A DNA stretch of 64,000 nt, taken from contig CALZGM010000015.1 in the NCBI GenBank assembly GCA_945787015.1, forward strand, positions 1 through 64,000, given 5' to 3'. A program made the translations under genes and the position numbers. Each line of letters begins with the position of its first letter. Within the stretch, counting starts at the first letter, position 1. The DNA comes from an uncultured Roseburia sp. Lineage in GTDB: Bacteria; Bacillota; Clostridia; Lachnospirales; Lachnospiraceae. Shown here piece after piece: positions 42,349 to 49,596 of the stretch. Below the pieces are notes generated by a model. It did no database searches and was not told the origin of the DNA. It saw only the letters and a program-made list of their open reading frames with translations.

Positions 42349-42807
42349 TTAATATTTCCACACCTTTGTCTCCACCAAAGTATCCCCTTCATACCTAAGC
42401 TTCAGTGAAAAGAACCGCTCGCATTCTTTCAGCAATCGGAAAAAGACTTTATCTCCTTCCCAAAGATTTAATGCTTCGATTTCAGACTTTGGGACCCAGA
42501 CCAGATCCCCTTCGTCACAGGTTCTTAGCGTTCCTTCAAAACCTGTTGCCGTAAACAAATGCATGTACTCTGTGCCCCATTCATTGGAAACAAAGGTTAC
42601 AAGACCGCGGTAACGATAGTCGGTAAGAGTGAGTCCTGTCTCTTCCTTTACCTCTCGAAGCAGACAGTCCTCCGGGCTCTCACCCGCTTCCATCTTCCCG
42701 CCGACACCAATCCATTTGTCCTTGTTTTCATCGTTTTCCTTCTTTACACGATGAAGCATCAGGTATTGATCCTCTTTTTCAATATAGCAAAGCGTTGTAT
42801 TTTTCAT
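42349..42807 (-). CDS. Nudix hydrolase, MutT/8-oxo-dGTP type
   Basis: 152 residues. The Nudix box GGKMEAGESPEDCLLREVKEETG is complete (Gly, Glu and the REVKEETG core). It starts MKNTTLCYIEKEDQYLML, the beginning of many 8-oxo-dGTP or ADP-ribose pyrophosphatases. It would clean up oxidised nucleotides. Its start overlaps the stop of the upstream Nudix gene by 4 bp. Confidence 0.9.
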   Translation of the reverse strand: MKNTTLCYIEKEDQYLMLHRVKKENDENKDKWIGVGGKMEAGESPEDCLLREVKEETGLTLTDYRYRGLVTFVSNEWGTEYMHLFTATGFEGTLRTCDEGDLVWVPKSEIEALNLWEGDKVFFRLLKECERFFSLKLRYEGDTLVETKVWKY

Positions 42808-43307
42808 CGCGCTCTCCCATCTTCCTCAATCACGGTTTTCACCAACTGCCACGCAATACTTCCTTCCCGCAGGCGGCTAAGTGCTTCTTCATACGCTACC
42901 CACTCTGCTGCATCCACCTCGCCGGATAGCGTAAAATCTGCTTTTTTCACCTCTGCTTTAAAACCAAGCATCAGCATTTCTTTTTTCTCATAAGGGTAGC
43001 TGTGCACAAAGGAAAGCCGTTCTACCGTTAACCCAAGCTCCTCCTTCACTTCGCGTATGACCGTATCTTCTGCAGATTCACCCTGCTTCATAATGCCAGC
43101 CACACAGACGAAGCTGCTTGTGGATACATAGTCCTGCCGCAGCAACGCCACTTCCCTTTGCTCATTTACTACCGCACAGATAATGCTGGTGGTAAACATA
43201 TCCCATAGTGGGACCTTACAGGTCCCGCAATATGGAATACGTCCTTCGTCCCCAATTTCTTTTAACACTGCCTTTGTCCCACAATGTGGGCAATATTCAA
43301 AATGCAT
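42804..43307 (-). CDS. Nudix hydrolase with N-terminal zinc ribbon
   Basis: 167 residues. A zinc ribbon at about 5-35 (YCPHCGTK and YCGTCK) precedes the Nudix domain with GIMKQGESAEDTVIREVKEELG. The layout resembles NADH pyrophosphatases (NudC), but the FPRxDPAxI-type NudC signature was not found, so substrate is open. Its neighbour downstream is a second Nudix enzyme. Confidence 0.87.
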   Translation of the reverse strand: MHFEYCPHCGTKAVLKEIGDEGRIPYCGTCKVPLWDMFTTSIICAVVNEQREVALLRQDYVSTSSFVCVAGIMKQGESAEDTVIREVKEELGLTVERLSFVHSYPYEKKEMLMLGFKAEVKKADFTLSGEVDAAEWVAYEEALSRLREGSIAWQLVKTVIEEDGRAR

Positions 43308-43310
43308 CTT

Positions 43311-44183
43311 CTATCCCTCTGCTGCTTCCTTTGGTTCTGCCATTTCCGGCACCCAAACTTTCTTGATTTTACTGATAATATAAACAGATAAAACAGCCAT
43401 CAAGGTTAAGAATACATAAATAATCACATAGCTTACATTCTGTGATAGGACAGCGCCTAAGTATGGAGTGCTCATTCCGCTAACAACTGCGGATACCCCA
43501 TCCAGCAGAGTATGCAACAACAGACAAATACCGATACCCTTGATATCCTGTTTTTTCCACACAAAATAGCATACCAACAGAGACATTGCCGCCTGACCAA
43601 GCATTGTTAAAACTCTTTCATAGCCTGCCAGTAAAAACATAGAAGCCGGTGTATTCACCAGTGTATCCACCAAGGTGTAAACAGGTGTTGCATCCACCCC
43701 CATCGCCTCAGTCTGAGCTATCACTGCATTGATTGCGCCGCTGTTAATCATTCCTACATAGATAAGATTGCTGATATAGCTGATTCCAATCAGTATCATT
43801 GCTTCAATTCCGCCGTGTCCGAGTCCTGCCGCAAGGCCTTTTTTGAAGGTTAGATTTTTACTTAAAATCTTCGCTACGATATATCTGCCAACCACTTCAA
43901 ATAATCCCGCAGTAAAAGCCAGTGCAATTGCATAAATCAAATAATGATTTTGTGCATATGCTACAAATCCTTCCGACATGCCAAGAACCGATAAAATCGG
44001 AGTTCTAATAACCATCTGCATTACAAAGAATCCGGCTGCGCCTAAAAACCATGCGCCCACAACTCCCTGTTTCTTATTCTTTACCGCATACACAATCAGT
44101 ATCACAACCGGTAACACCAATGCAATCACTAACGTTACACACATTGCCGCAATACTGCCGCTACTAACTGTTCCTAGTTCCAT
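43311..44183 (-). CDS. YhfC-like intramembrane metalloprotease family protein
   Basis: 290 residues with about eight membrane helices. Conserved polar residues sit inside helices: GLGHGGIEAMIL (His and Glu), YERVLTMLGQAAMSLLV (Glu/Arg) and ICLLLHTLLDG (His and Asp). That pattern marks YhfC-type proteins, related to CPBP/Abi-type membrane proteases. It lies 3 bp after the SdpI-like gene, in the same unit as an ABC exporter. Immunity to, or processing of, a peptide is a plausible role, but no peptide gene was seen. Confidence 0.8.
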   Translation of the reverse strand: MELGTVSSGSIAAMCVTLVIALVLPVVILIVYAVKNKKQGVVGAWFLGAAGFFVMQMVIRTPILSVLGMSEGFVAYAQNHYLIYAIALAFTAGLFEVVGRYIVAKILSKNLTFKKGLAAGLGHGGIEAMILIGISYISNLIYVGMINSGAINAVIAQTEAMGVDATPVYTLVDTLVNTPASMFLLAGYERVLTMLGQAAMSLLVCYFVWKKQDIKGIGICLLLHTLLDGVSAVVSGMSTPYLGAVLSQNVSYVIIYVFLTLMAVLSVYIISKIKKVWVPEMAEPKEAAEG

Positions 44184-44186
44184 CTC

Positions 44187-44834
44187 TTAATTTTCCTCCA
44201 ACTTTTTTCCATGTTTTTTATAATAAAGATACGAATAAACGGTCGGTACCAATACCATAACTGCCAACAGCCCAAAAATCAGCCATTCTATTCCTATAAA
44301 AATATTTACCAACATAATAAACCCGCAAAGCACCCAGATAAATCCTGCCAAACGATGGGTATGGTTCCAGTTTTCCTCATCGTCTAACGTCCATGGAAGT
44401 CTGATTCCCATCGTATAATTTTGTTTGCACTTTGGAAGATAATTGCCAATTATCAAAAATAGCGTTCCTGCAAAGATACCGGAAAGCAACCCAATATTCA
44501 ATTCATATCCCAGCTCATAACCATAGCAGCTGATTAATACCATGATGGAAGCAACCGGAAAAATCCAAAAAACAAGGTTCTTTAGCTTTTCACTCATGTT
44601 TTGTCTTTTCGGATCCACAAACAAGAAGAAGCAACATAACAAATGCATTCCAAGCAATATCACAGGAATCCCAAAGACCGTAAATCCTTTGGACGTCCAG
44701 TCATTTGGAGTTCCATCCATACCAAAATGTGTTGCGATTTGTTCCGGTAGCCGGTCCCATAGCATGACCCCGACAAGAATCGGCAGTAAAATAATGATGC
44801 TCGTTAAGATCAGCGTTCCTCTATACTTTTTCAT
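44187..44834 (-). CDS. SdpI/DUF1648 family membrane protein
   Basis: 215 residues. The N-terminus TLILTSIIILLPILVGVMLW and the following DRLPEQIATHFGMDGTPNDW match the DUF1648 module of SdpI-type immunity proteins. About six helices are present. The second half has KQNYTMGIRLPWTLDDEENW, also typical. In Bacillus, SdpI protects against the SdpC toxin and sequesters the repressor SdpR. Here it is in one unit with an SdpR-like repressor and an ABC transporter, and no toxin gene was found. Confidence 0.87.
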   Translation of the reverse strand: MKKYRGTLILTSIIILLPILVGVMLWDRLPEQIATHFGMDGTPNDWTSKGFTVFGIPVILLGMHLLCCFFLFVDPKRQNMSEKLKNLVFWIFPVASIMVLISCYGYELGYELNIGLLSGIFAGTLFLIIGNYLPKCKQNYTMGIRLPWTLDDEENWNHTHRLAGFIWVLCGFIMLVNIFIGIEWLIFGLLAVMVLVPTVYSYLYYKKHGKKLEEN

Positions 44835-44843
44835 ATTCTCTCC

Positions 44844-46436
44844 TCATCCCAGTTCCTGCAAATTCACGGTATTATTCTTTCGGTACAGGTAAAACGTAAC
44901 TCCGGCTAAAATCAGGGAAATTATAAATTTAAATACATTTGTATATGATGCAGGCACAAAAAGTACCAAAAGCATACACACCAGGACTATTGCACAACCG
45001 CCCAATCCACCAATCATAGATGACGCACTCTGTTTTACAACGTTCACTTCGCTTTCCCAGTTAAATACCGGCATTTTTAAATTAATTGTAAGACCAAATA
45101 CATTACTAAACAAGATACAAATAAGCGGAACAAAAACCAGCCACAAAAGTTCCATGAAATCCGGCTTCAATGCCCAAATCAGTAAAATCTCGGAAATGAT
45201 ATAAAATGGTGCCGCAAGGCTCAATCCCCAAAGCAGCTTGCTGTCTAAGAGCTCTTTTGTTCTCACCGGAAGGCTTTTTACAATCCACCATTCTTTTCCT
45301 TCCATAGAAACAGAAGTACAGGTAGTAGTCATGACACTAAAAATAACTGCCAGCAGGAACGGAACAACTCCCTTTACATCAATCGGAAGTCCCAGCGCCT
45401 TCTGCACCTTATCCAAACCGATTCCAAAAACAGCTCCTGAATAGACCACCGCCAAAACAGGTCCAACAATCGTATTTGTCACATAAATACTGGAAGAAAA
45501 ATATCGTTTTAACTCCCTCTTATATAAGGCTCCCAAAACCGACGTCTTTTTCAAATGCTCCATCCGGTAATTATGTTTTGCCGTTGTACTGTATAAGCTG
45601 CGACAAATCTCATGGAACTTAGCGGAAACCAATGCAATCGTTACCATAAATGCAACAAGTCCCCCTGCTATGGAAGCAAAACACATTAGGAAATCGCCGC
45701 TTACCATGGCTGTACCAAACCAGATTGCCGGAGGATAAATTTTCTCAATTACCGCAAGCACCACTTTTGAAAGATTTTGCAGCATATCGATGCTAAACTG
45801 ATCCTCCATCGTTGACAGACTCGAAGTTCCCAGCATAATGCCCACTACTAAAAGAATCATAAGCGTTGCACTTACCAGGCTCTTATGCTTCATCCGTGAG
45901 GCAATTGCAGTAACAAGTGCGCCCAAAAAAGTCGCTATGGTGATTGGAATCAGTGGAATAAATATTGTCACCACGCACCCAATCAGATAAAATGAAATCC
46001 CCGGTTTTACCATAACACCATACACCATAATTCCCGGCAGCATGACGATTACGGTAAGAAACAGATTTTCCACATACATGCGAATAAAACGGCTGACAAC
46101 AATCGCCGTCTGGCTTACCGGAAGGGAACACAAAATGTCATAGGCATTCTGTTGGAAAATCACACTTCCGGCTTTAAAAACAGTAAAAAACAAAATCACT
46201 AAACTGGACAGCATTATCAGGTATGCAGGTAACACCTCTGCCATTCCTATCATGATGTAGCCGTACGCTGCCATTCCTATATATGCAGCCATCATTAGCA
46301 CAACGAAAAGCATGGCAACTCCCAATCCTATCGTTTTCTGCTTCACTTTTTTATCCTTTGTATACTTAAAAACATTCAGTCCATACAGATTCTTTAATTG
46401 AAGTTCCGTTAAATATTTAATTTGTCTTATCATCAC
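44844..46436 (-). CDS. ABC exporter permease
   Basis: 530 residues, with about twelve hydrophobic segments in two halves. The N-terminus is cytoplasmic (MMIRQIKYLTELQLKNLYGL). A cytoplasmic middle contains KKTSVLGALYKRELKRYFSS, a typical coupling region of ABC-2-type permeases. It partners with the ATPase encoded upstream, whose last 20 bp overlap its start. It would export a peptide, drug or lipid. Confidence 0.85.
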   Translation of the reverse strand: MMIRQIKYLTELQLKNLYGLNVFKYTKDKKVKQKTIGLGVAMLFVVLMMAAYIGMAAYGYIMIGMAEVLPAYLIMLSSLVILFFTVFKAGSVIFQQNAYDILCSLPVSQTAIVVSRFIRMYVENLFLTVIVMLPGIMVYGVMVKPGISFYLIGCVVTIFIPLIPITIATFLGALVTAIASRMKHKSLVSATLMILLVVGIMLGTSSLSTMEDQFSIDMLQNLSKVVLAVIEKIYPPAIWFGTAMVSGDFLMCFASIAGGLVAFMVTIALVSAKFHEICRSLYSTTAKHNYRMEHLKKTSVLGALYKRELKRYFSSSIYVTNTIVGPVLAVVYSGAVFGIGLDKVQKALGLPIDVKGVVPFLLAVIFSVMTTTCTSVSMEGKEWWIVKSLPVRTKELLDSKLLWGLSLAAPFYIISEILLIWALKPDFMELLWLVFVPLICILFSNVFGLTINLKMPVFNWESEVNVVKQSASSMIGGLGGCAIVLVCMLLVLFVPASYTNVFKFIISLILAGVTFYLYRKNNTVNLQELG

Positions 46437-47142
46437 AAGCCACCTCCATAAAGATGGATTCCAAAGATTCTCCCTGTTTTACAATTTCATCCATGTTACC
46501 GGATGCAATTAATACACCATCTTTGATGATTGCTACTTTATTACATAATTTTTCAGCCACATCCAGTACATGGGTGGAGAAGAAAATCGCTCCGCCGCTT
46601 TCGCAGATTTCATGCATCATTTCCTTTAACACAACCGCTGCCTTTGGATCAAGACCCACAAACGGTTCATCTAAAATCAATAACTTCGGCGCATGAACCA
46701 GTGCAGAGATAATTGCCAGCTTCTGCTTCATACCGTGCGAATAGGAAGAAATCAAATCTCCCAAAGACGCCGTAATCTCAAATGCATCGGCATACTTTTC
46801 AATGCGCATCTCCCGCTCTTTCTCCGGTACTTCAAAAATATCTGCAATAAAATTCAAATACTGAATACCGGTCAGGTATTCATACAAATCCGGATTATCC
46901 GGAATATATGCAAACTGCTGCTTGCAAAGCAGCGGATTTTCTTTTATAGAGGTCCCGTTAATTAGGATTTCTCCTTTATCAAATCCATGGATTCCTGCCA
47001 CGCACTTTAATGTAGTCGTTTTTCCGGCTCCGTTGTGCCCAATAAATGCATAAATATCCCCCGGCTCAATCGTAAGGCTGATGTCCGTTACACCCTTGTT
47101 GCTTCCCTTATAATGTTTTGTTAAATTCGTGATTCTAAGCAT
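46417..47142 (-). CDS. ABC transporter ATP-binding protein
   Basis: 241 residues. Walker A GHNGAGKTTTL (near 37), signature YSHGMKQKLA (near 135), Walker B LLILDEPFVGLD and the switch His in FFSTHVLD. It belongs to the class of single-domain exporter ATPases that pair with ABC-2 permeases. Its start overlaps the end of the SdpR-like gene by 8 bp, so repression by that regulator reaches it directly. Confidence 0.94.
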   Translation of the reverse strand: MLRITNLTKHYKGSNKGVTDISLTIEPGDIYAFIGHNGAGKTTTLKCVAGIHGFDKGEILINGTSIKENPLLCKQQFAYIPDNPDLYEYLTGIQYLNFIADIFEVPEKEREMRIEKYADAFEITASLGDLISSYSHGMKQKLAIISALVHAPKLLILDEPFVGLDPKAAVVLKEMMHEICESGGAIFFSTHVLDVAEKLCNKVAIIKDGVLIASGNMDEIVKQGESLESIFMEVACDDKTN

Positions 47143-47410
47143 CGTAATCCCTCTCTTTCAATTCAGATAACCAAAGCATCACTTCTTCTACCACGGAAGT
47201 ATTCAACTCATAGTAAATAAAATTCTTCTGCTTCGTTTCCTTTACCAGCTCTGCCTTTTTTAGGATACTTAAGTGATAGGAAATCGTCGCACCCGTCATG
47301 TCAAACTGACTGGCAATCTCTCCGGCTGACATTCGGTTCTTTTTCAACATTTCTAAGATTTCCCGCCGGACGGGATCCGATAATGCTTTAAATGTCTCTG
47401 CAAATCCCAT
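47135..47410 (-). CDS. ArsR-family repressor, SdpR-like
   Basis: ATG 47410 is chosen (AAGGTG upstream); a start 9 bp earlier is possible. 91 residues. The winged helix occupies most of the chain: AETFKALSDPVRREILEML, then MSAGEIASQFDMTGATISYHLSIL, with no metal-binding cysteines, so ligand sensing by metals is unlikely. It matches the autorepressor SdpR subgroup. It leads the ABC-SdpI-YhfC unit. Two palindromes at its promoter are the likely binding sites. Confidence 0.9.
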   Translation of the reverse strand: MGFAETFKALSDPVRREILEMLKKNRMSAGEIASQFDMTGATISYHLSILKKAELVKETKQKNFIYYELNTSVVEEVMLWLSELKERDYDA

Positions 47411-47438
47411 TAGACACACCTTTCTTTTCTATCAACAC

Positions 47439-47516
47439 TATTTAGAAAATTTTCTAAATACAACGTACCACTTCTTTTCACAAAAAACAAGAGGTATTTA
47501 GAATTTTTTCTAAATA
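47439..47516 (-). promoter_or_regulatory. sdpR-type promoter flanked by two 22-bp operators
   Basis: Operator 1 (47439-47460) is a perfect 22-bp palindrome, TATTTAGAA-AATT-TTCTAAATA in the plus direction. Operator 2 (47495-47516) has the same half-sites, TATTTAGAA and TTCTAAATA, with the same 4-bp centre length. A promoter lies between them on the minus strand: TTGTGA (47478-47483), 17 bp, TATTTA (47455-47460), so operator 1 covers the -10 and operator 2 lies upstream of the -35. Centres are 56 bp apart. Binding would repress the downstream operon. The repressor-site match is inferred from location. Confidence 0.7.
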
Positions 47517-47520
47517 CCTC
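47491..47520 (-). terminator. Terminator of the PurF-like gene, overlapping operator 2
   Basis: A 13-bp perfect stem (47491-47503 with 47508-47520) around a 4-nt loop, followed on the minus strand by TTGTTTTTT. It begins 12 bp after the PurF-like gene stop. The same bases form operator 2, a dual-use element. Confidence 0.85.
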
Positions 47521-47532
47521 TGATCCTCTTTT

Positions 47533-48939
47533 TTATTCTTTTCCGTCCCAGCAATAGGTGCAAAGCTTACATTTCTCAAGACCTGTCGCTTCTAACATAT
47601 CATCCAGTCTGCAATACTGCAGGGAAGTGAAGTTTAAGTCCTTACGGATTTCTTCTACCATTGCTGCATATCGCTCTGTCTCAGGATTTGCATATTCCTC
47701 TAATACTTCTCTTGATACCGGGCCGCCTTCCAAGCGTTCAATCACACGGCGTGTAATCAAATCCATTTCGGAAGAAGAGCGGGAGAAATTCAAATACTTA
47801 CAACCAAACATAATCGGCGGACAAGCCGGGCGGATATGTACCTCTTTTGCACCTCTTTGGTACAAGTATTCGGTCGTCTCCCCAAGCTGTGTTCCACGCA
47901 CAATCGAATCATCAATTAACAAAATGCTCTTGTCCTTAATCAGTTCATCTACCGCAAGCATTTTCATTTTTGCAATTAAGTTACGCTGGCTCTGCATCGT
48001 CGGCATAAACGAACGTGGCCAGGTAGGCGTGTATTTGATAAATGGTCTGGAGAACGGAACCCCCGATTCATTTGCATAGCCTACCGCTGCTGCAATACCG
48101 GAATCCGGAACTCCTGCCACAATGTCCGGTCTGGCATTGTCACGCTGCGCCATTTTGGCACCGCAGCTATAGCGCATCTGTTCCACGCTTAAGCCCTCAT
48201 ATGCGCTGGCCGGATAACCATAATAAACCCAGAGGAATGTGCAAATCTTCATGTCTTTTCCCGGATTCACCAATGTATGACATACTCTGTCGTTGATGAC
48301 TGCGATTTCACCCGGTCCCAGTTCCTTATAATCAGTATAACCAAGGTTTTTGTAGGCATAATTTTCAAAAGAAGCACAGAAGGCATCTTCTTTTTTACCA
48401 ATGACAATCGGTGTTCTGCCGTATTTATCTCTTGCTGCATAAATGCCTGCTTTGTTCATCAACAAAATTGACAGAGAACCGTCTATCATATCCATCGCGT
48501 ACTGAATACCCTCAATCAGATTTTCCTTCTGATTGATTAAAGCTGCAACTAATTCGGTTGCGTTAATTTCACCGCCACTCATTTCGAGGAAATGTGCATG
48601 TCCGGTGTCAAAAAGCTGCTGAATTAACGCATCTGTATTATTTATTTTTGAAACAGTCGTAATTGCATAGGTACCATGATGAGAACGAACAATGAGTGGC
48701 TGCGGTTCGTAATCGGAAATACAGCCGATTCCAAAGTTCCCTTTCATTTCCTGCATATCTTTGTCAAATTTTGTACGGAATGGAGAGTTCTCAATATTAT
48801 GAATGGAACGGTTAAATCCATCCTCTCCCAATACTGCCATTCCACCTCTTCTGGTTCCCAGATGGGAATGATAGTCTACTCCAAAAAACAAATCAAAAAC
48901 ACAATCATTCTGCGCTGCTACGCCAAAAAATCCGCCCAT
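47533..48939 (-). CDS. PurF-like phosphoribosyltransferase lacking the catalytic Cys
   Basis: The start is at ATG 48939, with AAAGGAAAAAG upstream, giving 468 residues. The N-terminal glutaminase-like domain starts MGGFFGVAAQND, while canonical PurF exposes Cys as its first mature residue (CGxxG), so the glutamine-hydrolysing nucleophile is absent. The PRPP loop SILLIDDSIVRGT is intact (about 342-354). Cysteines ACPP and the C-terminal CKLCTYC fit the iron-sulfur ligands of the Bacillus-type enzyme. It may use free ammonia or regulate another PurF; synthesis of phosphoribosylamine is the parent reaction. Only 37 bp separate it from the GNAT gene. Confidence 0.85.
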   Translation of the reverse strand: MGGFFGVAAQNDCVFDLFFGVDYHSHLGTRRGGMAVLGEDGFNRSIHNIENSPFRTKFDKDMQEMKGNFGIGCISDYEPQPLIVRSHHGTYAITTVSKINNTDALIQQLFDTGHAHFLEMSGGEINATELVAALINQKENLIEGIQYAMDMIDGSLSILLMNKAGIYAARDKYGRTPIVIGKKEDAFCASFENYAYKNLGYTDYKELGPGEIAVINDRVCHTLVNPGKDMKICTFLWVYYGYPASAYEGLSVEQMRYSCGAKMAQRDNARPDIVAGVPDSGIAAAVGYANESGVPFSRPFIKYTPTWPRSFMPTMQSQRNLIAKMKMLAVDELIKDKSILLIDDSIVRGTQLGETTEYLYQRGAKEVHIRPACPPIMFGCKYLNFSRSSSEMDLITRRVIERLEGGPVSREVLEEYANPETERYAAMVEEIRKDLNFTSLQYCRLDDMLEATGLEKCKLCTYCWDGKE

Positions 48940-48976
48940 GCTTTTTCCTTTCTGTACGAATCTCGTTACCGGTTTC

Positions 48977-49468
48977 TTAGACACCAAGACGATAATTATC
49001 AATGTCCTGATATTTTTCAAACTTCATGCCGACTTCTTTAATTCTGCCGCAAAATTCAAAACCAAATTTCTCATGAAGCTTCTCACTCGCCTCGTTTCCG
49101 CTGGTGATGACTGATACTACAGTGTGTGTGCGTTCATCCTTTTTCGCTTCTTCCAAAATTGCTTCCATCAAAGCGGTCGCCACACCTTCCCTACGGTGAT
49201 TTGCATCAATATAAACCGAAAGCTCTACGGTAGATTTGTAGGCCTCCTTTTTACGATAAGAGGAAAGGCTCGCATATCCAATTACTTTCCCACCACCTTC
49301 TGCTACCAGAAGCGGATGGTTTTCGATATTATGCTCATTATACCAGCCCCACCACTCCGTTAAGGACTTTGGCTGCAGGTCCAACGTAGCTACACCATGT
49401 TCTACTTCATAATTATAAATTGCAAGCAGGTCTTCTAAATCTGCCCCTTTTGCTTTTCTAATTGTCAT
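48977..49468 (-). CDS. GNAT acetyltransferase, phosphinothricin-acetyltransferase-like
   Basis: 163 residues. IRKAKGADLEDLLAIYN at the start, YIDANHRREGVATALMEAIL as the acetyl-CoA loop (about 90-108), and NEASEKLHEKFGFEFCG as the closing helix. This pattern fits the PAT/MnaT subgroup that acetylates small amino compounds. Substrate unknown. It is probably cotranscribed with the PurF-like gene downstream. Confidence 0.87.
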   Translation of the reverse strand: MTIRKAKGADLEDLLAIYNYEVEHGVATLDLQPKSLTEWWGWYNEHNIENHPLLVAEGGGKVIGYASLSSYRKKEAYKSTVELSVYIDANHRREGVATALMEAILEEAKKDERTHTVVSVITSGNEASEKLHEKFGFEFCGRIKEVGMKFEKYQDIDNYRLGV

Positions 49469-49490
49469 AACCAGCCTCGTATAATATAAT

Positions 49491-49525
49491 AGCGATTGTA
49501 AAAAGTTCTCCTTTTCACAACCGCT
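49491..49525 (-). terminator. Probable terminator after the sensor kinase gene
   Basis: AGCGATTGT (49491-49499) pairs with ACAACCGCT (49517-49525) apart from one mismatch, with inner AAAAG/CTTTT pairs. It lies 72 bp after the kinase stop; its minus-strand T-tract is poor, so function is uncertain. Confidence 0.45.
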
Positions 49526-49596
49526 ACTATTCTAACGCAAAATAATACATCCCGCAACTTATTTTGCCTTATCAATGTTATTAAATTCTCTAATGG

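Noticed and set aside
47533..49020. Longer N-terminus for the PurF-like protein
   Set aside because: The extension to 49020 overlaps the GNAT gene, is hydrophobic and basic, and provides no Cys-Gly. The ATG at 48939 has the ribosome site.
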